Of a stretch of 64,000 nt of DNA, positions 54,993-63,782 are shown in pieces. The DNA is from Girardinichthys multiradiatus. Lineage: Eukaryota > Chordata > Actinopteri > Cyprinodontiformes > Goodeidae. The notes beneath the pieces are model-generated. The model was not told the DNA's origin. It did no database searches and was given only the letters and a program-made list of their open reading frames with translations. The stretch lies in the NCBI RefSeq assembly GCF_021462225.1, contig NC_061806.1, positions 3,281,234-3,345,233 on the forward strand, in the 5' to 3' direction. The number at the start of each line of letters is the position of its first letter. Position 1 is the stretch's first letter. Position numbers and translations under genes: made by a program.

Positions 54993-55117
54993 CAGGGAAG
55001 ACACAGGTGCTTGGCATTCCACAGATTGCACTACACTGCAGCATCCACCATGTGCATCTAATCTGCTGATTGTTAGCCAGGGAGACAGGGTAGAGCAGAC
55101 GTGCCAGAATCATAACA

Positions 55118-55393
55118 GTGAGCATGATCCAGAAAATGTTTCCGTGAGGAGTGTGAACCAGGTGAAGCAAGAGGACAGATTTACTAGGTGCAGGTGAACC
55201 GAATAAACTTAATTGACAGGAGAGGACAAACGTCACTGGAGCAAAACAGGAATTCAAGAATACAAACTAATAGAAACATAACTAGAAGACAAAAGCTAAA
55301 GCATGACTAGGAAAATAATAAACAGAAACATGATTCAAAACCTTAAATGTGAAACAGACCAACAAAACCCAAAAACACCCACATATCATGTTG
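55118..55393 (-). repeat. Element A 3' LTR, proximal part
   Basis: Starts with the second GTGAG (55118-55122) and matches 56584-56880: GAACCAGGTGAAGCAAGAGG, GGAGCAAAACAGGAATTCAAG, CATAACTAGAAGACAAAAGC. About 30 bp including the TATA box are missing relative to the 5' LTR. The upstream edge is degenerate (CAACATGAT where the other LTR has TGTTATGAT). Confidence 0.9.
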
Positions 55394-55894
55394 TGCGTCA
55401 GGCATGAGTTCCGTTAGCACCCCCCAGAGGAAAACAAGAAGGTGCTCAGGACCTGGTCGTGGAGGCAGCCCGCCAACAGGCCCCTCTGGAACATGGCGAG
55501 GAAGTGGAGTCAGCCCGCCCACGGGCCCCTCCGGAAACTCTGCAGCAGGCTGTAGACCTGGCGTGGACTGCTCAACAGCAGCTGCCGTCTGGAGACATGG
55601 CGTGAGCTGTGCTGCGGCAGCAGCAATCAGGAAACCTGACGTGGACTGCTCTGCAGCTGCAGCAGAAGCACTCTGGAAACCTGCCGTGAGTTGCTCTGCG
55701 GCAGCAGCACCCTGGAGACCTGGCGTGGCCTGCTCTGCAGCAGCAGTTTGGAGACATGATGTGGGCTGAGCTGCAGCAGTTCCCTGGTGGCTTGGTGTGG
55801 GTGAAGGCGGACGGCAGTAAAACTGCCTTACTGCCGTCTCATAATCCCTCTCCATCTGCATGATTATCTCCATCAGCTCAGGAGAGAAATACAT
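55394..55894 (-). pseudogene. Element A internal ORF with Ala/Pro-rich repeats
   Basis: The open frame 55894-55343 encodes MYFSPELMEIIMQMERDYET followed by five or six degenerate repeats of about 20 residues (for example LQTAAAEQATPG, FQSASAAAAEQSTSG, LQTAAAVEQSTPG) and then EGPVGGLPPRPGPEH. The last residues run into the LTR. I do not recognise a fold; it looks like a degraded, repeat-expanded gag-linked region of a non-autonomous element. The same repeats exist at DNA level as a minisatellite of about 60 bp. Confidence 0.5.
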
Positions 55895-56415
55895 GATAGA
55901 AGTCCTTCTGAAGCTCCTTATTTGGCGTCCATAAAACCTTAAACGCTGCTCCAGCTAGTCAGGTGTTGCCTCAGAACACTGGGCAGGAGCGAGCGAAGAC
56001 GGCATGGGTGGAGCTGCAGCGAGCCTGGGAGACAGTGGTGTGGCAGACGAAGATGCGGGCTTACTTGCTGCAGCCCTCATGTCAGCTGGCAGGGAAACCA
56101 CCTCCTCGCCAGCCAACCGGCTGGGAACCCCTGCACATCGGCGATTCTTGCGGTGGGAGAAAGATGACGGCTTTGCTGCCAGTACGGAAGCAGGAGGGGA
56201 ACGTCAGAGCTGAGGCGGAGGGACAGAACAGCCCTCCCGAACTGTCTGGCACTTGGCCACCTTACGCTCCATCTGTTCCAACAGCAGTGGAGACGGCAGA
56301 ACCTCCAAATCCGTCGGCAGATGTCTCATCGTCTCCTCCATCTGCTGTTGAAACCAGCGATCCCTGGCACTCTGCTGCCTACTGTCCGCAAGGTCCATCG
56401 TTGGAGGAAACATTC
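55895..56415 (-). pseudogene. Element A gag-like N-terminus and remainder of internal region
   Basis: Directly after the primer site the minus frame reads MDLADSRQQSARDRWFQQQM (from about 56397) and continues through LEVLPSPLLLEQMERKVAKC to a stop at 56204. Position and style match the start of gag in Tf1/sushi elements (compare B, MDPSPAQQWRTH). The capsid proper is missing. The plus-strand frame 55963-56457 is a shadow. Confidence 0.5.
56404..56414 (-). other. Element A: putative self-primer binding site
   Basis: On the element strand AATGTTTCCTC, one base (G) after the 5' LTR. It pairs at 10 of 11 positions with the LTR site at 56598-56608, nine of them contiguous (AATGTTTCC). Confidence 0.68.
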
Positions 56416-56883
56416 TGTTGGGACTTGAGCAATGGAGGAACCCAGAATGCAGACTAGCAGGCAGCATGATGGTGCGTAAAAAATGCTTTAATTAGCAAAA
56501 CACTCACTTATACGAAGAGGCAGGAACAAAACAATAAACGGGCAGGCAAGACAGGCTTGGCATGATACAAAAAACAAGACGTGAGCATGATCCAGAAAAT
56601 GTTTCCGCAAGGAATAAACAGGACAGGTGTGTATATATGGAGTGTGAACCAGGTGAAGCAAGAAGACAGATTAACAAGGTGCAGGTGAACCAAATAAACT
56701 TAATTGACGTGGGAGAACAACCTTGACTGGAGCAAAACAGGAATTCAAGAATACAAACTAATAGAAACATAACTAGAACACAAAAGCTAAAGCATGACTA
56801 GGAAAATAATAAACAGAAACAAGATTCAAAACCTTAACTGTGAAACAGAACAACAAAACCCAAAACACCCACAAATCATAACA
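56416..56883 (-). repeat. Element A 5' LTR
   Basis: 468 bp, TGTTATGATT...CCCAACA on the element strand. A TATA box (56632-56638) lies 24-30 nt upstream of the inferred RNA start at 56608. Followed by GATTG (56884-56888), the target copy shared with 44657-44661. Confidence 0.94.
56632..56638 (-). promoter_or_regulatory. Element A LTR TATA box
   Basis: ATATATA on the minus strand at the expected spacing from the inferred RNA start (56608). Confidence 0.72.
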
Positions 56884-57493
56884 GATTGACGAAAATTGGA
56901 ATTGCGCTGCCTAAGCTGTAAGCTAGGTGTGTTTGTGGAGGTTGCAAGGTGTCTGTTGTGGTGGACTTTAGGATTTTCTCTACTAAATTCTGCGGAACTA
57001 GGTAAGTAGGTATCCGTCTTTCGGTTAGGCTGTCTACCGATGAACCACCCTCTCTAATCAGGTGTTGCATCAAGTCTCTTAGAACCTGTGTGTACATCAA
57101 ATCACTCTTGACCACTTCTGTGAGGGTTTGCAGTGCATGCAGGGTATTGTTAATAAGAGTGGAGTGTAAATTTACAGTGACAACTGTGCTCGGGAGGGTT
57201 TGTACTTCCAATAGTCTCTGTTGGAGGAGGAGTCTCTGTTGGATTTCCGGCATTTCTTTATCTAATTCTTGAACCCATTTGTACACCGGGGCCTGTTTGG
57301 ATTTTGACATTCTTATTCTATAGGCCACTGGTGAGAGTTTTTCCACAATTTCGAAGGGGCCTGCCCAGCTTGGAAGGAATTTCCTGGAACGCCCGGTTGG
57401 TTGAGCAAATCTGAAATAGAAAACTTTTTTGCCCAATTCGTATTCATGGTGGGCTGCTTTCCGGTCATGATATGCTTTTGCGCCCTCTACGCT
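56884..57493 (-). pseudogene. Element D: integrase C-terminus fused to env-like segment
   Basis: The open frame 57436-56876 starts with the end of integrase (KKVFYFRFAQ, SRKFLPSWAGPFEIVEKLSP, AYRIRMSKSKQAP). It passes without a stop into a helical, coiled-coil-like segment and then residues that resemble the middle of an envelope protein of env-bearing fish retroelements. In an intact element a long N-terminal env part would separate the two, so I infer an internal deletion that created a chance in-frame fusion. No signal peptide, cleavage site or membrane anchor is present. Broken by element A at 56884. Confidence 0.5.
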
Positions 57494-57539
57494 GGTGGGC
57501 TGCTTTCCGGTCTTAATATGCTTTTGCGTCCTCTACGCT
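57448..57539. repeat. 46-bp tandem duplication in element D
   Basis: GGTGGGCTGCTTTCCGGTC... to ...CTCTACGCT is present twice (57448-57493 and 57494-57539) with three or so differences. It shifts the reading frame within the integrase C-terminal region. Confidence 0.93.
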
Positions 57540-58130
57540 GGCTTCCAGGTTCTTTTGTGCCCAAGCGAACGTGGATCTGAGGTGCTCCTTCAAGTCTGCA
57601 ATATATTGATGTGCCGTGTATGGGGTCCCACTTTCAGCTCCCAATCGGGCTAGACGGTCTGCTTCATCATTTCCGTCCTTGTCTGGGCCCAAAGTCCGGG
57701 AGTGATCCTTCACCTTTTTCCAGTACACTACGATATCCTGTTCTGTGGTGAGATGGTCTTCATTCCATTCTCTTTCCACACCAGGAGGTGGGAGATGAAA
57801 CTGTGCCGAGCATAGTTGGAGTCGGAGCAGATCACCAGCTGTTTAATGTCCAGGGCTGTAGCCTGCTGGAGGGTGATGAGTACTGCTGCAATCTCTGCAT
57901 ACTGACTTGTTTTTGGCCCCAGTCGGCAGTGGTTTGGTTCGGTGGCGTTGTGTCCAACCCATATGATGCCCACACCAGCTTGTGGTTGACCTTCATGAAG
58001 GAAGGCGCACCCGTCATTGTAGGCTCTTGGGAGCCCTTCGCACACATTTTTATCAAAGTAGCGGTGACTCGAAGAAAACTGGGAAGTGGCAGGTGTGTCA
58101 ATGGTGGTCGCTACGGTGTCGCATTCACAG
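57540..58130 (-). pseudogene. Element D: second, intact-looking RNase H and remnant of integrase
   Basis: Along the strand: PRAYNDGCAFLHEGQPQAGV (first Asp), TSQYAEIAAVLITLQQA (Glu), [18 protein letters not shown] (Asp), [20 protein letters not shown] with ADRLARLG (last Asp). All four metal-binding residues of a cellular/retroviral-type RNase H can be seen, across one frame change near 57750. Directly after it comes [20 protein letters not shown], which belongs near the end of integrase. The zinc-binding domain and the whole DDE core, some 250-300 residues, are therefore deleted. Confidence 0.78.
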
Positions 58131-58723
58131 TGCTGGCATTCTGCTGACCCCTGCCCCAACACCATTTTATTATTCTGACCATACCTCACCTCAATGTTAC
58201 AACTTTGGAGTCCCATCATCCATGTTGCAATGCGACTGTTGGACACTCTTCCTTCTCTCAACCGTTCGCTGTTCAAAAAAGTGATCGGTTGATGGCACAT
58301 TTCAATAATCACTTTATGCCCCCCAATGTAACTGCAGAAATGTTCAACTGCCCAAACTGTAGAAAGCAGAGCCCTCTCACAGTCTGAGAACCTAACCTCT
58401 ATGTTACTCAAAGGTCGGCTTGCGTATGCAACAATTCGCATGTCCTGGTCATATTTCTGCTTCAACGCAGCACTTAGACACTTGGAAGAGAAACTCGCTT
58501 CCAGGTAGAACTCCTTGTCCTTATCTGGGTAGGCCAGGCAAGGAGCAGAACCAAGTTTCTGCTTCAAGAGCTGGAAGGCATGCTCTTGAGGTTCTCCCCA
58601 AATGAAAAGCGTGTCTTTGCACAGGAATTCTGTGAGGGATCTGGTAATCTCCACATAGTCTTCAATAAACTGGCGAGAGTAGTTACAGACCCCTAAGAAA
58701 CTTCGAAGTTCAGACACATTCAT
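58131..58723 (-). pseudogene. Element D: connection domain (degenerate Gypsy-type RNase H)
   Basis: After the RT thumb (LRSFLGVCNYSRQFIEDYVE) the sequence follows a Gypsy RNase H (KEFYLEASFSSKCLSAALKQ, IVAYASRPLSNIEVRFSDCE, LLSTVWAVEHFCSYIGGHK) but the catalytic pattern is lost: Glu replaces the first Asp, and EMCHQ stands where TDH is usual. With a full RNase H further on, this domain most resembles a tether, as found in retroviruses. Confidence 0.72.
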
Positions 58724-59552
58724 TGGAGCCCGGATCCTGCTGGATGGCCCGGATCCTGCTGGCTTGGGGCTCGATGCCGTTTGCGCCCACGGTTAAACCA
58801 ACGTACTCCACTTTTGTCCGGCACCATTGACCTTTGGCGAGTGCTAGCTTAGCCCCCGCTGCGCCAAGCTGGTCCAGAATGTGCCAGAGTTCAGCTAGAT
58901 GTTCCTCAAACGTCCTGCTCCTCATAAGGATATCATTGATGTAAATGAGTTTTCCCCGGGCTGCGGCATCAGACATGGTCTTGTAAAGGAAAATGTTAAA
59001 TTTGGCCGGAGAGTTTGAGTACCCAAAGGTGCACCTGTTCCAGGTATATTGGCGGTTCCCGAAGGACAACACCAACTTGTACTGGTCGGCCGGGTCTACC
59101 TTCATTGTCCAGAAGCCATTCGCCACGTCCACTGTGGAGAAAAAGCGAGCATCTCTCACCTTAGCCAGCTCCTGGTCCAGGTGAATCATGGGCCAGCGGG
59201 AGAGGGGTACCTGCTTGTTCAGTGAACGGTAATCGATTGTCAGGCGCCATTTCCTGGTCGGTTTTAACACCGGCCAAATTGGAGAGTTGTACGTGGAGTT
59301 GCACTCATGAATTATCTGTTTCTCCAACAGCTTGTCGAGGATATCCTGGATCGACTCGTAAGCGGCCAAAGGGATCTTATATTGGCGCACAAACGTAGGG
59401 GGTGCGTTTGGGTTAATCGGAATACGAACCGTGTGGAGGTCGGTGACCACACAGTCGTGGGAGTCCTTCGAGAGGACTGATTTATATTCATAAAACCGGT
59501 TCTTAAGCGCTGTTCTTTCCACTTTGGTGCTTAGTGCATCGGCTTTCTCCAA
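58710..59552 (-). pseudogene. Element D: reverse transcriptase with altered YxDD
   Basis: 280 codons are open. Motifs: QYKIPLAAYESIQDILDKLL, CNSTYNSPIWPVLKPTRKWR, LTIDYRSLNKQVPLSRWPMI, FFSTVDVANGFWTMKVDPAD (first catalytic Asp present), CTFGYSNSPAKFN and GKLIYINDILMRSRTFEEH. In the last, the first Asp of YxDD is Asn, which should abolish activity. LSRWPMI and the P-I-x-P-V substitution pattern resemble retrovirus-like rather than chromovirus RTs. Confidence 0.85.
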
Positions 59553-61030
59553 CTGCTCGCTGACCTCAACACCGGGGTAGGGCTCGCTGGATGAGTCCCG
59601 GGTCCCTAGCTCTTCTTGAGCTGGTTGCCCTGGTGTGTTGCCAGTGCATACACCACCAGGTTGCCTTCAGCCCCCAGGGTAGCACCACAGGTGGATTTGG
59701 TTGTGAAAACCTCATGTCTCTCAATTGTGATCACGTCTGACGGAAACGTGAACAAAACGTCTGGAGAGTCCTACCGGACACAAATAAGGGCATGTCTCCA
59801 ATAACAGGGATGGTTAGCTCGAAGTCATGAAAGGAGCTGTCTATGAGCATCCCCAGGGGTTTTCTTGTGGTTACCTGGATAGGCACTTGGGTTGGATTCT
59901 CCACCAAAAGATAAGTTGAGCAGTTGCTCAGCTCAAGCATGGGCATGCCACAAACTACCAGGTTCAGTTCCCGGAAGTAGGGAAGAGGTTGAAATAAAAC
60001 GCGGGTGCTCTGAAGCTTCTGTCCCTTTTTGACTATTAGGCGGATCTGTCTCACTAATGACCTGGCAGGCCTGAGGAATGGTTTGTCCTGACAGCATGAC
60101 CTCAGGGATTCCCAAGAAGGGACTTGAGGGAGCGTTGGCGTGGGCCCAAACGACCTGGTTGAAGGTGTCTAACTGGGCGCCCAGCCGAACCAGCAGGTCT
60201 GCCCCGATGAAAACCGGAGGGTGCAGGTGCTGAGCAACACTAAAAGTATGGGAGAGCTGTCTCTTGCCAACCTGCACATTGAGGGTGCAGACTCTGGTTG
60301 CCTTCAGGAGGCGGCGTGGCCAGTCTGCTGAAAGTAGACTGTGGCTGCATTGTGCTTCAATTAGACGTGGGTTTTCTTGGGACAAACGGCCATATAGCTC
60401 CCTGCTGATTATGGACTTCTCCAACCAAAGTGCTAAGGTCACTTCAGGTGCGAAGGTGTTTTCCAGGTGCACACCTTCCACTATTTTGGGGTTGTAAGGT
60501 TTCACCCCAACACTTTTCAGAGAGCAAAGAAATGAGTCATGACTGCGGAGGGCAATTCCCTGGGTGGTCAGGTGCATTTGTGCACCAAGGGGCCCTGAGA
60601 CTGGCTTTGTCGAAGGCATGAGCTTCGCTAGAGATTCTTTGGGCCCCTCCAAGCTGGAAACTTGGTTGATAGCAGAGGGTGGTTTATAGCTTGCACCCAG
60701 GGGTTTTGGCACCTCCACCTGGGCCCAGAGTTGGCCCTGGTGGCACTCAATGAGCGGGACCAGCCTGTCCAGCAGGTCCTGGCTGACAAGGAGAGGCTCT
60801 GTGTCCAATGTGCAAATGTAAATAGGGTGGACCAAAGTCACGTCTTGGAATGAAACATCCAACCACATCCGACTGGTTATTTATGAGCGGTCTTGGGTGT
60901 AGCTGGTGATGCTTACATCACAACTCTCAACTTGAAATGGTTTACCAAGAGCGAGCATGGCTCTACTCACCTCCTCAAACAGGGTTGAGCACATCAGGCT
61001 AATTTATGATCCTGTATCCAGGAGTGAGTT
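59553..61030 (-). pseudogene. Element D: protease region with two retropepsin-like units
   Basis: A canonical active site LLDTGS is encoded at 61007-61024 but is followed at once by TAA (61004-61006). The frame 60868-59933 then carries the end of a retropepsin fold (PLLVSQDLLDRLVPLIECHQ), then a second set: IVEGVHLENTFAPEVTLALW (active site lost), then HPPVFIGADLLVRLGAQLDT. The pattern suggests a duplicated protease-like domain. The end reads MPMLELSNCSTYLLVENPTQ (60054-59731) before RT. Confidence 0.55.
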
Positions 61031-62442
61031 CACCTTGATGCACTCCCTATAATGGTCGGACAATATAGGCAACCAGCATGTGTGTTATGGGTTTGTTCGC
61101 CAAAGAAGTTTAGGAAGGGAGTCCGGGGTGTTTTTCCTGACAATGGTCCCAAAGGGTTCTTGAGGTTTCTCAGGTTTGTCTCTCCACCCGACCAGATAGA
61201 CTGTGGGTGCTGTGGAGTCGGAGTCCATGCCTAGTCATGCTGACGGGGATTTCGGATCTGGTTTACCTGGAGGGTTGGTTTCCTGTTTCGAAGGTTGTGG
61301 TGGTGTGGTTGCCTGACGCAACACTTCTGTCACCATCCAGCATAAGGCCTCCTCCATCTCTTTCCCCATAATCCCTTCTGTGTGTCGGTTCCACCCTTTT
61401 CCATCAGTCTTACCTTTAGGCCTTGCTTGATGGTCAGGGTATCTGCTGGACCTGGGGTTATCCGGTTTACCAGACTTCGGTTGCCGTTCATTGCCAACCC
61501 CCCAGTCCTGCTGACCAAACCTTCACTCCGGCTGCATTCAGGGTGTGTCAGTGCATTACGCCTCATCCTTGGAGGAGGCAGTGGAGGCTGCTCAGGGTAC
61601 AACGGTGGACCCTGTGCTCCACGGTCTCAGGTCCTGGGCAGCGGTTGAGGGCGATATGAACCACCTGAATCCCAGGGAGGGCTCTCCTGTCGCCTTGGCG
61701 GAGGTGAGGAATCGTAGAGGACAGTACTGCGAGTCAAGTTTGAAGGCTGCTCACCTCTAAACCTTAAATTATTTACTTCTATTGGATCCACAGCCAGGTA
61801 TTGTTCATGGCTGCTGACTACAGTGGGGTGGGGCACCGCCCCACTGAACCTAGTCTGACTATTTACACCTGTTCTGGACTCAGTGGATGTATGGGGAACT
61901 CCACGAGCCTGGAAATGTAATCTCTGGAAAGCAGCTTTTACTTCCTCCAGATCTGACCTGCAGGCTTTCTCAGGGTATCGCAGGTATGGCTCACCTGCAA
62001 AGGTTTCAACCTGTGAGGTGGGTTTCTTTTCGCCCCCCCATTCCTCCAAGGATGGGGAGTGGCCTGGCTGCACTCAACTGTTTCCAACCTATTTCCAACT
62101 TCTGTTAGTTCACCTATAAGGACATCCACCGTCTGCAAAGTATAATTCAACTCAAACTGCAGTTTAACACGCTGGTCAATTTCCAACATTAACCTTCACT
62201 AATACAACAGAGTGAGCCGTCCTAACACATCTGCGACCCCGTCTGTCTTTTGGTGGGTTCATAATGACTTGGAGCAACTCCTGAATCCTTGTTTCACATT
62301 GCTCAATGTTATAATCATTGAGATCTTTACGCTCCTCTGGGGATAACAGAATCAATGACCCAATTGCCTCTTATGCCTGTGTTCCTATGGGGTCCTCCAA
62401 CAAACCCACATCTCCAACTGCAGTCTGGGATGTTTCCTCCAT
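61031..62442 (-). pseudogene. Element D: gag remnant
   Basis: The likely start is ATG at 62442 (MEETSQTAVGDVGLLEDPIG), with an in-frame TAA some 23 codons later and several frame changes after that. Recognisable stretches: LSPEERKDLNDYNIEQCE-type helix residues, FELNYTLQTVDVLIGELTEV (heptad-like, 62189-61938), KAAFQRLHFQARGVPHTSTE and proline/arginine-rich parts (SYRPQPLPRT, PEQPPLPPPRMRR). I see no zinc knuckle. Assigned to gag by position only. Confidence 0.5.
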
Positions 62443-63761
62443 CTTTGGCCAAAATGCACAATGGTAATACAATGACAATGCAAATAAACAAAATTGTTTA
62501 GCTATGAACCACCACTAAAAGAGATTAGCAGCAACACAAACAGGCTAAGCTGTTCAGTGATGAATGGTCGCTAAGTTAATTAGCACCAGCACAAACAGCC
62601 TAAGCTGTTCAGTGAATAATGATCGCTAAAGTAAATTAGCAGCAACACAAACAGACTAAGCTGTTCAGTGATTAATGATCGCTAAAGTTAATTAGCAGCA
62701 ACACAAACAGACTAAGCTGTTCAGTGATTAATGATCACTAAAGTTAATTAGCAGCAACACAAACAGACTAAGCTGTCCAGTGATTAATGATGTACTTAAA
62801 ATGGGTGAACAAGTTTGAGTATTCAAACTGTGGCTTACCCTATGTATTATTGGAAATAATCACGCAAACACACACAAAAGAGAAGAGAGCAAAAAAAAAT
62901 TTTTTTTGAAATATCCCAAAACTAAATTCAAAATAAAATTTTAAAAGCGGGAAAATTAAACTAAAACATTCAATGCTGTTCTTAGCTTCAAATAAATGTT
63001 AGTGCTTTCTAATATGGATCACTTACCTTCTAGTTGGGCCTACAAAGTTAGACAACTAAGTTAGTTTTTATGAGTCAGACCCAAACATGCTTCACACAAT
63101 AAAACCCAGCAAACCTCTTCAATTTTATAGCAAAAGTGGTAATGAATGATCAATAACTTCAACTCTCAGCTCAAGTTATGCCCTTTGATCATAGGTGATG
63201 AAATTATCTGCCTGTGTTAATGAACTAATTGATTGAATCAAAGTAGGAGATTGCCTTGGTTTGAACTAAAATTCTCACTAGTGACCAGCAGATGGCACCG
63301 AGTGCAGGTCTGCAATGGGGAAGAATCCGGCTGCAACTGCAATTTTACCCAATGACCACCAGATGTAGGTGTTGCTCTCTACCTGACTGGGAGAGTGTTG
63401 GTCACAGCTGTAGTTACACCCAATGGACACCGGAGGAAGATCGGAAAGCTCCAACTGTGGCAGGAATCTGGTTGCTGTGGTAACAGCTAATTGCACATAA
63501 CAGATCCTGGAGGCAGATATGATGCCTCCTGCCTTCACAGAAATTTACTTTAAGTATCACACCACAAGCTATACCATAACTTCCCCCTTGCATCCACAAA
63601 AGCACCTCTTGAAAGATTATTATTACTCCTCTGCAGTAGAACTGAGCAAATTCTAGTCAAGATATCCTCCAGATTACAAGCACTCCTGCAAAATGTCACC
63701 AAATCTCACAAGGATATCACAATTGTTCACTCTGTGCAACAGTGATGTCAGTCCTTTTAAG
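62443..63761 (-). other. Element D: long 5' leader
   Basis: About 1.3 kb without open frames lies between the primer site and gag. It contains a 56-bp minisatellite (own entry) and, at 63285-63480, a loosely repeated ~90-bp unit (ACCAGCAGATGGCACC.., ACCACCAGATGTAGG.., ACACCGGAGGAAG..). A leader this long is unusual and might hold packaging signals, but that is a guess. Confidence 0.5.
62517..62792. repeat. 56-bp minisatellite, about five units
   Basis: Repeats of ATTAGCAGCAACACAAACAG with ACTAAGCTGTTCAGTGATTA and ATGATCGCTAAAGTTA. The word AAGCTG recurs at 62547, 62602, 62658, 62714 and 62770, spacing 55-56 bp. GCTAAAGTTAATTAGC at each junction is nearly palindromic. Confidence 0.97.
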
Positions 63762-63779
63762 GCCCACCCAGGGACGCCA
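63762..63779 (-). other. Element D: primer binding site for tRNA-Asn
   Basis: On the element strand TGGCGTCCCTGGGTGGGC; its complement GCCCACCCAGGGACGCCA matches the 3' end of vertebrate tRNA-Asn(GTT), including CCA, as I know it. It follows the LTR end (CCTAACA) after AAT or AT. Confidence 0.82.
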
Positions 63780-63782
63780 ATT

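Larger units (their letters stand above)
44832..55117 (-). mobile_element. Element B: Tf1/sushi-type Gypsy retrotransposon, hosting C
   Basis: Oriented minus. It starts TGCTA (44832) and ends ATAACA (55117), with TSD GTGAG at 44827-44831 and 55118-55122. The 5' LTR is 54416-55117 (702 bp). The 3' LTR is represented by only about 360 bp (44832-44961 and 50193-50430); its upstream half and the last part of pol were lost in one deletion at about 50430. gag and pol lie at 50433-54398. Element C is inserted in the 3' LTR (TSD GGCAG). Confidence 0.93.
54416..55117 (-). repeat. Element B 5' LTR
   Basis: 702 bp, TG...CA ends on the element strand (TGTTATGATTC ... TAGCA). It contains a TATA box (54986-54992), inferred RNA start (54963) and a polyadenylation signal read as AATAAA on the minus strand (54480-54485). 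Confidence 0.95.
44662..56883 (-). mobile_element. Element A: non-autonomous LTR retrotransposon (LARD-like), hosting B and C
   Basis: Oriented minus. The 5' LTR is 56416-56883 (on its own strand TGTTATGATTT...CCCAACA) and the 3' LTR is 55123-55393 plus 44662-44831, split by element B. The internal region is only about 1.0 kb (55394-56415) and has no protease, RT or integrase, so it would depend on another element. TSD GATTG is at both ends. The self-priming site and TATA box (see separate entries) place it with the Tf1/sushi Gypsy group. Confidence 0.9.

Noticed and set aside
55963..56457. 164-codon plus-strand frame in element A
   Set aside because: The element is oriented minus; the frame ends inside the LTR and mirrors the gag-like antisense frame.
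62517..62792. CRISPR-like regular repeats
   Set aside because: The units are directly adjacent with no unique spacers, and the setting is a vertebrate retroelement leader, so this is a minisatellite.
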